Of a DNA stretch of 12,732 nucleotides, positions 1-7,044 are shown in pieces. Location: assembly GCA_946405485.1 (NCBI GenBank), contig CAMJHJ010000050.1, positions 1-12,732 on the forward strand, given 5' to 3'. The notes below the pieces were generated by a model that worked only from the letters and a program-made list of their open reading frames with translations, had not been told where the DNA came from and did no database searches. Each line of letters begins with the position of its first letter. The first letter of the stretch is position 1. A program made the position numbers and the translations under genes. Source of the stretch: an uncultured Bacteroidales bacterium. Its GTDB lineage: Bacteria > Bacteroidota > Bacteroidia > Bacteroidales > UBA932.

Positions 1-2
1 TC

Positions 3-1112
3 GACGGCCCGGACGCGGATGCCGCCGAGAAAGCCATCGAGCGCTACACCGCCCGCCGCGGCCACACGCCCAAGGTCATCCTGGTCCCGGGCGTCGGACT
101 GCTCTCCGTCGGCGACAACGCCGCTGGGGCCCGCACCGTGCGGGACGTCTTCCTCGACAGCGTCAAGGTCGCCTGGTACGCCGGCAGTTTCGGCGGGGCG
201 CATCCGATGAACCGCCGCCAGATCGCTTTCATCGACAACTGGGAGGTTGAAAACTACCGCCGCAAAGTCTCTTCCGCCGCCCGCAAGGGACGCGTGGAGG
301 GCAAGACCATCATCGTGACGGGCGCCGCCCAGGGCTTCGGCGAAGGTATCGCCCGCGAACTGATCCGGGAAGGCGCCAACATCGTAGTGGCCGACCTCAA
401 TGAAGTGACCGGCGAGAAGACTGCGGCCGCTTTCAACGCGCTTTGCGGCAGCAACCGGGCCATCTTCTTCAAAACCAATGTCGCCGACCTCGACAGCGTC
501 AAGGCGCTTGTGCGCGAGACAGTCCTGCAGTTCGGCGCGCTGGACTGCTTCGTCTCCAACGCGGGCGTGGCCCGTGCCGGAGATCTTGAGACCCTCACCC
601 CCGAGACCTTTGAATTTGTTACTAAAATCAACTACCACGCCTTCTTCTATTGCTCCAAGGTGGCGAGCCACGTGATGAAAGTCCAGACCGCGCGCGACCC
701 GGAGTATTTCGCCGACATCATCCAGGTCAATTCCAAGAGCGGCCTGGTCGGCTCAAAGGCCAACTATGCCTATGCGGGCAGTAAGTTCGGCGGCATCGGA
801 CTGACCCAGTCCTTCGCCCTGGAGCTGGCTCCGTTCCGCATCAAGGTCAATGCCATCTGCCCCGGCAACTATCTCGACGGTCCGCTTTGGAGCGACCCGG
901 AAAAGGGACTGTTCATCCAATACCTGAACGCGGGCAAGGTGCCCGGAGCGAAAACGGTCGCCGACGTGCGGGAATACTACCTCTCGAAGGTGCCCATGCG
1001 CAAGGGCTGCAACCCGGAAGATGTCTGCAAGGCGATCTTGTACGCCATCGACCAGACGGGCGAGACGGGACAGGCCATCCCCATCACCGGAGGCCAGGTC
1101 ATGTTAGCGTAA
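3..1112 (+). CDS. Bifunctional class II aldolase / short-chain dehydrogenase (3' part)
   Basis: The reading frame is open from the left edge, so the 5' end is missing; 369 codons remain. The first ~95 codons match the aldolase-to-SDR junction of bifunctional rhamnulose-1-phosphate aldolase/alcohol dehydrogenase-type proteins (motifs VILVPGVGLLSVG and WYAGSFGG). The rest is a Rossmann-fold SDR: TGAAQGFG cofactor loop at 318-341, an acidic residue ending beta-2 (VVADLNE), which suggests NAD preference, SNAG, and the catalytic triad Ser (735-737), Tyr (774-776), Lys (786-788). In this family the aldolase half splits a phosphorylated deoxyketose to DHAP and lactaldehyde, and the SDR half oxidises the aldehyde. 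The exact substrate here is not visible, and the aldolase metal site lies outside the window. It leads the run that continues with a zinc-type dehydrogenase 18 bases downstream. An ATG at 138 is internal and not the true start. Confidence 0.9.
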   Translation, partial: DGPDADAAEKAIERYTARRGHTPKVILVPGVGLLSVGDNAAGARTVRDVFLDSVKVAWYAGSFGGAHPMNRRQIAFIDNWEVENYRRKVSSAARKGRVEGKTIIVTGAAQGFGEGIARELIREGANIVVADLNEVTGEKTAAAFNALCGSNRAIFFKTNVADLDSVKALVRETVLQFGALDCFVSNAGVARAGDLETLTPETFEFVTKINYHAFFYCSKVASHVMKVQTARDPEYFADIIQVNSKSGLVGSKANYAYAGSKFGGIGLTQSFALELAPFRIKVNAICPGNYLDGPLWSDPEKGLFIQYLNAGKVPGAKTVADVREYYLSKVPMRKGCNPEDVCKAILYAIDQTGETGQAIPITGGQVMLA

Positions 1113-1130
1113 ATTATTGACAATCAGAAT

Positions 1131-2396
1131 ATGAAAACCAAAGCGGTACGCCTTTACGGCACATGCGACCTGCGGCTCGAAGAGTTCGAGCTGCCCCAGA
1201 TCAAAGAGGATGAGATCCTCGCGAAAGTGGTGAGCGACAGCATCTGCATGTCCTCCTACAAGTCTTCCCACCAGGGAGCCGCCCACAAGCGGGTCCCGGA
1301 CGACGTGGCCGAAAATCCGACCATCATCGGGCACGAATTCGCCGGCGAGATCGTCGAAGTCGGGCCCAAGTGGGCCGGGCAGTTCAAGCCCGGTGACAAG
1401 TTCTCCATCCAGCCCGCCCTCAACTATCCGGACGCTCCGGTCGGCGTGCTTTCCGCCCCCGGCTATTCCTACAAGTACATCGGCGGAGACGCGACCTACG
1501 TGGTCATTCCCGCGGAAGTGATGGAAATGGGATGCCTGCTGCCGTTCAAGGGCGAAGGCTTCTACCCTGCCTCGCTGAGCGAGCCGCTGAGCTGCGTAAT
1601 CGGAGCGATGCACGCCTGCTACCACACCACCCCCGGTTCTTATGTCCACAAGATGGAGATCAAGGATGGCGGACGCCTGGCCCTGCTGGCCGGTGTGGGC
1701 CCGATGGGTCTGGCGATGATCAATTACGTGCTGCACCGCGAGGACCGGCATCCGTCCCTCTTCGTCGTGACGGATATCGACCAGGCGCGCCTGGACCGTG
1801 CCGCACGGCTGTACACCGTTGAATTCGCCGCATCCCGCGGCATCGAGTTGCACTATGTCAACACGATGGTGGACAATCCCGTCGAATTGCTGAGGGGCAT
1901 CTCCGGCGGTGAAGGATACGACGAGGTCGTCGTGATGGCGCCGGTGCCGGCCGTCATCGAGCAGGCTGACGCGATCCTGGCGTTCGACGGCTGTCTCAAC
2001 TTCTTCTCAGGTCCCGGCAAGCCGGACTTCAAGGCTCCGCTCAACTTCTACAACGTCCACTATGCATCCACGCATATCGTGGGCACCAGCGGCGGCAACA
2101 CCGACGATATGAAAGAAGCGCTTGACCTGATGGGCAAGGGTATGGATCCCGCCGGCCTGGTGACGCATATCGGCGGTCTCAACGCCGTGATCGAGACGAC
2201 CCTCAACCTGCCTTCGATCCCTGGTGGCAAGAAGTTGATTTACACACATATAGAAATGCCTCTGACCGCGATTGCAGACTTCGGAAAGATCGGAAAGCCC
2301 GTCTATGACGAGCTGGACCGCATCTGCAAGGCGCACCAGGGACTCTGGAGCGTGGAGGCAGAGAAGTATCTGCTCGCGCACGCGGCTGAGCTGTAA
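1131..2396 (+). CDS. Zinc-type medium-chain alcohol/polyol dehydrogenase (MDR family)
   Basis: This 421-residue protein has the medium-chain dehydrogenase architecture: an N-terminal GroES-like catalytic domain and a Rossmann domain with GVGPMG (188-193) and an acidic stretch TDIDQ (213-217). Probable catalytic zinc ligands are Cys39 (in DSICMSS), His68-Glu69 (in IIGHEFAG) and Glu151 (in SLSEPLS). The four-cysteine structural-zinc lobe of classical alcohol and sorbitol dehydrogenases is absent; the region around residues 90-125 has no CxxC. Length and layout recall L-sorbose-1-phosphate reductase-type enzymes (COG1063), but this resemblance is from memory. It probably interconverts a sugar or sugar phosphate with its alcohol using NAD(P). 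It lies 18 bases after the aldolase/SDR gene and 8 bases before another SDR, so a shared transcript is likely. No promoter-like -7 box is seen in the gap. Confidence 0.87.
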   Translation: MKTKAVRLYGTCDLRLEEFELPQIKEDEILAKVVSDSICMSSYKSSHQGAAHKRVPDDVAENPTIIGHEFAGEIVEVGPKWAGQFKPGDKFSIQPALNYPDAPVGVLSAPGYSYKYIGGDATYVVIPAEVMEMGCLLPFKGEGFYPASLSEPLSCVIGAMHACYHTTPGSYVHKMEIKDGGRLALLAGVGPMGLAMINYVLHREDRHPSLFVVTDIDQARLDRAARLYTVEFAASRGIELHYVNTMVDNPVELLRGISGGEGYDEVVVMAPVPAVIEQADAILAFDGCLNFFSGPGKPDFKAPLNFYNVHYASTHIVGTSGGNTDDMKEALDLMGKGMDPAGLVTHIGGLNAVIETTLNLPSIPGGKKLIYTHIEMPLTAIADFGKIGKPVYDELDRICKAHQGLWSVEAEKYLLAHAAEL

Positions 2397-2404
2397 GCTT
2401 TCCG

Positions 2405-3181
2405 ATGGCTGCGCAAGCGCATTGGGCACTGGTGACGGGAGGGAGTTCGGGCATAGGCCTGGCTTTCTCCCGTCAACTGGCGTCTGAGGGGTATTCGCTG
2501 CTGCTGGTCGGAAACAAGGCGGACGAACTGGCGGAAGCGGTGAAAGAGCTGCCCGTTCCGGTAGAGACGTTCTGCCTGGACTTGGCGGAGAATGGAGCCG
2601 CTGCGCGCGTACTCGCCTGGTGCGACAGCCTGGGACAGTTCCCGGACCTGCTGGTCAACAACGCGGGCATGTTTTTCATGGAATATCTGGAACCGGCCAC
2701 CAATCTGGGGAAAGCGCGGACGATGATGCGGCTTCATGTCGAGGCCGTCACGGAACTGAGCGTCCTTTTCGGAGCCAGGATGAAGGAACGGGGCAGCGGC
2801 CAGATCCTCAACATCTCTTCCATGACCGCCCGCATCCCCGCCCCAGGGATTGCCGTCTATTCCGCTTCTAAAGCCTATGTCAAGAGCTTCAGCCGGAGTC
2901 TCTCTTATGAACTCCGGCCATTTGGCGTGACCGTCACGGCCGTCTGCCCGGCTGCCGTGGATACCGGACTGTATCCGCTTGGTGACAGTCTGAGGAAGTT
3001 TCTGCGACGTATCGGGATTCTCCGCAGCCCGGAGTGGCTTGCCCGCCGCTCCCTGAAGGCTCTCCGCCGGGGACGGCGATGCATCAGCCCTGGATTCACA
3101 AACTTCCTGCTTCCCCCGCTCATCAGCCTTCTCCCGTCCCGTCTCATCGACCGCCTGGGGCTCAAATGGATCAAACGTTAA
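2405..3181 (+). CDS. Classical SDR-family NAD(P)-dependent oxidoreductase
   Basis: At 258 residues this is the normal size for a classical short-chain dehydrogenase. Visible motifs are TGGSSGIG (11-18) for the cofactor, NNAG (85-88), Ser138/Ser139 and the catalytic YSASK (Tyr152, Lys156). It resembles the COG0300 (DltE-like) group. After beta-2 comes Gly-Asn-Lys rather than Asp, which leaves room for NADP, but this is inference. The C-terminal ~45 residues are basic and hydrophobic (FLLPPLISLLPSRLIDRLG), which may be an amphipathic membrane-associating tail. The substrate is unknown. It sits between the MDR gene (8 bases) and the ThuA-like gene (4 bases), so it is most likely co-transcribed with the sugar-catabolic run, although a lipid or other substrate cannot be excluded. 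The ATG at 2405 is preferred because it sits just ahead of the TGG cofactor loop at the usual distance. Confidence 0.88.
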   Translation: MAAQAHWALVTGGSSGIGLAFSRQLASEGYSLLLVGNKADELAEAVKELPVPVETFCLDLAENGAAARVLAWCDSLGQFPDLLVNNAGMFFMEYLEPATNLGKARTMMRLHVEAVTELSVLFGARMKERGSGQILNISSMTARIPAPGIAVYSASKAYVKSFSRSLSYELRPFGVTVTAVCPAAVDTGLYPLGDSLRKFLRRIGILRSPEWLARRSLKALRRGRRCISPGFTNFLLPPLISLLPSRLIDRLGLKWIKR

Positions 3182-3185
3182 AACC

Positions 3186-4094
3186 ATGAGAATCAGAACA
3201 TTCCTTTCCGTCATACTCGGAACAGCTTTCTTGTTCTGCTCTTGTTCCATCGCCCGGCAGCCGATCCGGGGCGTCATCATCACGGGACAGAACAACCACA
3301 ACTGGCCGGTCAGTTCCGAAGCGCTCCGGCTGACCCTCGAGGGTTCCGGGCTCTTTGCGATGGACATGGCGGTCTCCCCTGCCGCCGGCGCTCCCATGGA
3401 CAGCTTCCGTGTCGATTTCAGCCGGTATTCCCTGGTCGTGCTGGACTACAACGGCGATCCCTGGCCCGAAACGATGCGCCGGGCCTTCCTCGAGTACGTG
3501 GACGCGGGCGGCGGAGTCATCATCTATCATGCAGCGGACAACGCCTTCCCGGAATGGGAAGCGTTCAACCGCATCATCGCACTCGGCGGCTGGGGCGGCC
3601 GAAATGAGAAGTCGGGGCCCTATCAGTATTGGAAGGAGGACGGGCTGACACGGGACGACGCTCCCGGCACCGGCGGCTCTCACGGCGCCCAGCACGAATA
3701 TGTGCTGCAACTCCGGCGCGGTGCCGGCCATCCGGTCGCCAAGGGGTTACCGGCCCGGTGGAAACACGCGAAAGATGAGCTGTATGACCGGATGCGCGGC
3801 CCCGGTGAGATCGGAGACCTTTTATACACCGCCTACGCAGATCCGTCCTTGCGCGGGTCAGGCCGCGAGGAACCGCTGATCTTTACGGTCCGTTACGGAA
3901 AAGCAAGGATCTTCCATATGATGCTGGGACATGCCGGCCCCACTCTCGAAGATAATCCTGCGATGCAATGCGCGGGGTTCCAAACCTTGCTGCTGAGAGC
4001 CGCAGAATGGTGCGCCCGCGGCCGCGTCACCCAGCCGGTTCCGGCCGATTTCCCCACTGCCGAACGCGTATCCCTGCGTCCGGAGTATCGATAA
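3186..4094 (+). CDS. ThuA-like domain lipoprotein
   Basis: The 302-residue product starts with a short basic stretch and hydrophobic core ending in FCSC, a relaxed lipobox with Cys20 as the probable lipidated residue, so the protein should sit in the periplasm or outer membrane. The rest matches the ThuA (trehalose utilisation, glutamine-amidotransferase-like) fold: VIITGQNNHNW at 30-40, YHAADNAFPEW at 114-124, a DELY motif at 197-200 after GHPVAKGLP, and the late motif YGKARIFHMMLGH at 237-249. ThuA proteins act with oxidoreductases on keto-derivatives of disaccharides in some bacteria; many Bacteroidota carry exported versions whose reaction is not established. Here it closes a run of three oxidoreductase genes, with only 4 bases between it and the SDR stop. 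The sequence ends 20 bases from the convergent aldolase gene. The family call is firm and the activity is unknown. Confidence 0.85.
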   Translation: MRIRTFLSVILGTAFLFCSCSIARQPIRGVIITGQNNHNWPVSSEALRLTLEGSGLFAMDMAVSPAAGAPMDSFRVDFSRYSLVVLDYNGDPWPETMRRAFLEYVDAGGGVIIYHAADNAFPEWEAFNRIIALGGWGGRNEKSGPYQYWKEDGLTRDDAPGTGGSHGAQHEYVLQLRRGAGHPVAKGLPARWKHAKDELYDRMRGPGEIGDLLYTAYADPSLRGSGREEPLIFTVRYGKARIFHMMLGHAGPTLEDNPAMQCAGFQTLLLRAAEWCARGRVTQPVPADFPTAERVSLRPEYR

Positions 4095-4114
4095 ACGGCT
4101 GATTCCTATAAGGA

Positions 4115-5419
4115 TTACTCCCCTACGTGGAAAGCGACGCGCAGGTCCTCGACCTCAGCGTCCGTAATCGGATGAAGCTTGCCCACCGGTGCAGCGAGGA
4201 TCAGGGACTTGGCACTGAATTCCGCGACCTCCAGCCGGTCGAAAGCGTTGATCAGCGAATCCGAAGCGACGATGACGGAATCGTTGGACAGCATCGCGCA
4301 AGGCCGGGTGCGGAAGACTTCCGCCACCTCGTTGACCTGCGTGAAATGGGCCCCGAAGGGGAATTTCGGCACGTCCTGCAAGAAGATCCAGCTCTCAGGA
4401 ATGGTACGCACGTCGAACTTGGCATTCGTGGTGCAGAAACCCATCAGCGAAGGGCACTGCGTCATGATGATGGCGTTGACCTTCGGATTCTTCCGGTAGA
4501 TCTCGTGATGCAGGGCCACGGCGTGGCTCGGGGTCTTGCCCGCTTCGGCCATTCCGTCCTTGACCTGGACGATATCTTCCTCGTCCATATCCCAGCGGCG
4601 TACGCCGGTCGGAGTGATCAGGAAGTCATTCCCCCTCCAGCGCATCGACACGGTGCCGTAGGAGCTGCTCATCAGTTTCTGGTCGCAGGCCCGGCGGACG
4701 ATGCGGCAGATTTCGGTACGGATGGCGCGCTCATCCGAGGGGTGCGAGACATTCATATAGTGCTCCACGCTGGCGGACAGTTGGTTCTCATGGAACTGCA
4801 GCTGCTCTTCCGTCAGGAAATGGGGCTTACCCAAAGTGTTGGCATTCAGGAGCGTACGGGCGCAGAGCTCCAGGGTCTCGAAACGCTGGTATGCATCCGC
4901 GATGTCTTCGCCCATCAGGACGACGCCGTGGTTCTCCATGATGACCGCCTTGTACTCGGGGTTCTTGCGGAATTCGGCGGCGATCTTCTCACCCAGCGCC
5001 TCGCTGCCGGGAACATCGTAGGGGGCGAATCCGATCGGACCGCAGACATTGCGGGCCTGAGGCAGGATGCTCGTGTCCGGAATCTTATGGACGATGGAGA
5101 AGGTCACCAGTCCCGGAGGATGGGCGTGGATGACGGAATGGAGCCGGGGGCGCATCTTGTAGAGGGCCCGGTGGAAAGGATATTCGGAAGAGGGGCGGTG
5201 GGGGCCGACGATGGTGCCGTCGGCCTTGACGCACATGATGTCGGCGGGGGTCAGCGAACCCTTGTCGATACCCGCAGGCGTAATCCACATGTCTCCGTTA
5301 TCGTCCATGATGGACAGGTTGCCACCGGAGGTGGTCGTCATGCCGCTGCGGTAGATGCGGCCGATGATCAAGGCGATCTGCTCGGCGGGATGCATCATTT
5401 TCGTGTTCAACTGCTTCAT
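4115..5419 (-). CDS. Tandem class II aldolase/adducin-domain protein with a degenerate second domain
   Basis: The 434-residue product contains two class II aldolase domains, roughly 8-215 and 228-430. Domain 1 has the phosphate-binding TSGGN (30-34), ITPAG (46-50), the catalytic acid position Glu79 (SSEY), metal ligands His98 and His100 (IHAHP) and His164 (ENHG). It should therefore be a working zinc aldolase or epimerase like fuculose/rhamnulose-phosphate aldolases or RibB/AraD relatives. Domain 2 keeps the fold landmarks (ITPTGV, LHHEIY) but the four equivalent positions are Ala300, Thr320, Cys322 and Asp380, so it should not bind the metal. The ATG at 5419 is chosen because it is 25 bases after a -7 promoter box; Met8 or Met9 is possible. 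A longer open frame running to 6052 overlaps lplA and is rejected. The gene is convergent with the ThuA run and divergent from lplA. The substrate is unknown. Confidence 0.9.
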   Translation of the reverse strand: MKQLNTKMMHPAEQIALIIGRIYRSGMTTTSGGNLSIMDDNGDMWITPAGIDKGSLTPADIMCVKADGTIVGPHRPSSEYPFHRALYKMRPRLHSVIHAHPPGLVTFSIVHKIPDTSILPQARNVCGPIGFAPYDVPGSEALGEKIAAEFRKNPEYKAVIMENHGVVLMGEDIADAYQRFETLELCARTLLNANTLGKPHFLTEEQLQFHENQLSASVEHYMNVSHPSDERAIRTEICRIVRRACDQKLMSSSYGTVSMRWRGNDFLITPTGVRRWDMDEEDIVQVKDGMAEAGKTPSHAVALHHEIYRKNPKVNAIIMTQCPSLMGFCTTNAKFDVRTIPESWIFLQDVPKFPFGAHFTQVNEVAEVFRTRPCAMLSNDSVIVASDSLINAFDRLEVAEFSAKSLILAAPVGKLHPITDAEVEDLRVAFHVGE

Positions 5420-5444
5420 TTTTAATTCGACTTTAAAACGCCGG

Positions 5445-5475
5445 CAAAGGTACAAAAAATTGTTAAATTTGCAGA
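5445..5475 (-). promoter_or_regulatory. Bacteroidota-type promoter for the tandem aldolase gene
   Basis: Read on the minus strand, TACCTTTG (5452 to 5445) is an exact match to the -7 consensus TAnnTTTG of Bacteroidota. TCTG (5475 to 5472) lies 19 bases upstream and matches three of four bases of the -33 TTTG element. The predicted transcript start leaves a leader of about 20 bases before the ATG at 5419. Confidence 0.6.
5464..5471 (+). promoter_or_regulatory. Bacteroidota -7 promoter element for lplA
   Basis: TAAATTTG is an exact TAnnTTTG match only 8 bases before the lplA ATG at 5480, so the transcript would have almost no leader. No TTTG -33 element is seen 19-21 bases upstream. The start codon is supported independently by the conserved N-terminus of the ligase family. 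Confidence 0.5.
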
Positions 5476-5479
5476 GAGT

Positions 5480-6460
5480 ATGCGCTATCTGACCAATCCC
5501 TGCACCGACCCGCACCGGAACATGGCCTTCGACGAGTTCTGCCTGGAGCGACTGCCCCTGGACGAACCTGTTTTCTATCTTTGGCGCAACCGTCCCTCCG
5601 TCATCATCGGACTCAACCAGAACGCCTATGGCGAAGTCAACCTTCCCTTCCTGGAGGAGAAAGGCATCGTCCTGGCGCGGCGGGTCACGGGCGGCGGAGC
5701 GGTCTATCACGATTTGCAGAACCTCAACTATACGATCGTAGGCCGCTCTGCCGACCTGGAACGCGACTATCCCGGCTATCTCCGTTATTTCTGCGATGCC
5801 CTCCGGCGACTCGGCGTCCCGGCAGAGTTGAGCGGGCGCAACGACATCCTGGTGGACGGGCGCAAGGTTTCGGGCTACGCAAAGCGTGTCTGGCATGACC
5901 GGCTGATGGTCCACGGGACCCTGCTCTACGACGTGGATCTGGAAACCCTGACCTGCGCCCTCAGCGTCCCCGGCAGCAAGATGGAGGCCTCCGGTATCGC
6001 CTCCGTCCACAGCCGCGTCGCCAACCTGCGGAACCTTCTCCCTCAGTTCCATGACCTCGACGCCCTCCAGGCCGCGCTACAGGAGATCCTCGCCGGGGAC
6101 GACGGCGAGACCGTCCTCAGCGAAGGACAGCAAGCCGAGATCGACCGCATCGCCCGGGAGAAATTCGCGACCCGCGAATGGAACCTCGGCCGATCCCCGC
6201 AGACTAGCTTCCAGCGCAGTGCAAAATACCCCTGCGGCACCATCGAGGCCCGTTTCACCGTCACGCGCGGCGTCCTGACCGAGTTGCAATTCGGAGGCGA
6301 CTTCCTGGGCGACCGTCCGGCGGAAGAGCTGGCCGCATCACTGAGCGGCTGCCAATATGATCCGGATACGGTCCGCGGACGCATCGAAACCGCCGGTCCC
6401 GCCCGCTATTTCGACGGTATGGACGCCGTCACCCTCACCGACTTAATATGCCACTATTGA
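5480..6460 (+). CDS. lplA: Lipoate-protein ligase A
   Basis: The 326-residue protein is a full-length cytoplasmic lipoate-protein ligase. It activates lipoate with ATP and attaches it to a lysine of E2 subunits of 2-oxoacid dehydrogenases or of GcvH. Visible signatures: the family N-terminus MRYLTNPCTDPHRNMAFDE, RRVTGGGAVYHD (67-78) for the lipoyl-AMP pocket, GRNDILVDGRKVSG (119-132) with Lys129 equivalent to the catalytic lysine of E. coli LplA, HGTLLYDVDL (145-154), and SRVANL near 185. The C-terminal accessory domain (about 250-326) is present, so this is the bidomain LplA form rather than a LipB or a truncated LplJ. The start at 5480 fits the family N-terminus. It is transcribed divergently from the aldolase gene and is followed after 5 bases by the YhcH-like lipoprotein gene. 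No lipoylated target protein is encoded nearby. Confidence 0.93.
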   Translation: MRYLTNPCTDPHRNMAFDEFCLERLPLDEPVFYLWRNRPSVIIGLNQNAYGEVNLPFLEEKGIVLARRVTGGGAVYHDLQNLNYTIVGRSADLERDYPGYLRYFCDALRRLGVPAELSGRNDILVDGRKVSGYAKRVWHDRLMVHGTLLYDVDLETLTCALSVPGSKMEASGIASVHSRVANLRNLLPQFHDLDALQAALQEILAGDDGETVLSEGQQAEIDRIAREKFATREWNLGRSPQTSFQRSAKYPCGTIEARFTVTRGVLTELQFGGDFLGDRPAEELAASLSGCQYDPDTVRGRIETAGPARYFDGMDAVTLTDLICHY

Positions 6461-6465
6461 TTCAT

Positions 6466-7044
6466 ATGAAAAAGATCATCCTCCCCTTGACCCTTGCTGC
6501 GATCTGCGCCTGCAACACCGAAAAAACCGGTACCAACCCCTTCTATGACGCTTTCAACGCCGCCCTGTTCGACGGTGTCGACGGCGAAGAATTAAAGACC
6601 CAGTATGAAGCCGCCCGCGGCGAATGGGATGCCGCCCTGGCCTTCCTGCAGCGCCCCGACCTCATGGACCTGCCCCTCGGCCGCCATGAGCTCACGGAGA
6701 CGGGCACCTATGCCAACATCCAGGAGTACGACACCGACCCGTCGGTCCAGGGCAAATACGAAGCCCATCGCGCCTATATCGACATCCAGGTCGTCCTCTC
6801 CGGCGAGGAAATCATCTATGTGTGCGACCTGGCGGACGGACGTGAGATTTCGATGCCCTATGATGCCGGCAAGGATTGCGAGTTCTTCTTCCACGCCGTC
6901 AAGGCCCGGGAAGTCAAGGTCTCCCCGGAATGTTACGTCATCCTCTTCCCCAACGACGGCCACATGCCCGGCCGCCCGGTGGACGGGAAGCCTTGCCACG
7001 TGCGCAAGATCGTCGTCAAAGTCCCTTATGTAAACCATGGATAA
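6466..7044 (+). CDS. YhcH/YjgK/YiaL (EbgC-type) family lipoprotein
   Basis: From the ATG at 6466 the product is 192 residues and begins with a typical signal (MKKIILPLTLAAICAC), with Cys16 as the likely lipidated residue. The upstream ATG at 6448 lies inside lplA and would bury the signal, so 6466 is preferred. The body (about 25-190) is the cupin-like YhcH/EbgC/TabA domain: LGRHEL (71-76), EAHRAYIDIQVVLSGEE (99-115) and FPNDGHMPG (161-169) carry the family's conserved His, Asp and Glu positions. Family members include the beta subunit of evolved beta-galactosidase and proteins of sialic-acid and other sugar loci; several probably act on sugar anomers, but the reaction is mostly unproven. Most are cytoplasmic, so an exported form is unusual. 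It overlaps the following hydrolase gene by 8 bases, suggesting coupled translation. Confidence 0.85.
   Translation: MKKIILPLTLAAICACNTEKTGTNPFYDAFNAALFDGVDGEELKTQYEAARGEWDAALAFLQRPDLMDLPLGRHELTETGTYANIQEYDTDPSVQGKYEAHRAYIDIQVVLSGEEIIYVCDLADGREISMPYDAGKDCEFFFHAVKAREVKVSPECYVILFPNDGHMPGRPVDGKPCHVRKIVVKVPYVNHG

Noticed and set aside
2303..3397. Long minus-strand open frame across the SDR gene and the start of the ThuA gene
   Set aside because: It covers two well-supported genes in antisense and shows no domain; GC-driven shadow.
3..4094. Idea that the locus is a canonical rhamnose or fucose operon
   Set aside because: Only the bifunctional aldolase/SDR is suggestive; no kinase, isomerase, mutarotase or permease is visible, so the sugar cannot be named.
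4104..4114. Small inverted repeat TCCT-ATA-AGGA between the convergent ThuA and aldolase genes
   Set aside because: A four-base stem with a three-base loop and no T-run is too weak to call a terminator.
4127..5425. Long plus-strand open frame opposite the tandem aldolase gene
   Set aside because: It is the mirror of a clearly recognised gene, is rich in His/Arg/Asp/Gly in a pattern typical of reverse-complement translation, and matches no family I recognise.
5420..6052. N-terminal extension of the tandem aldolase frame (open to 6052 on the minus strand)
   Set aside because: It lies antisense inside lplA, has no aldolase-like sequence, and the promoter box and ATG at 5419 explain the true start. 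The extension is a by-product of high GC.
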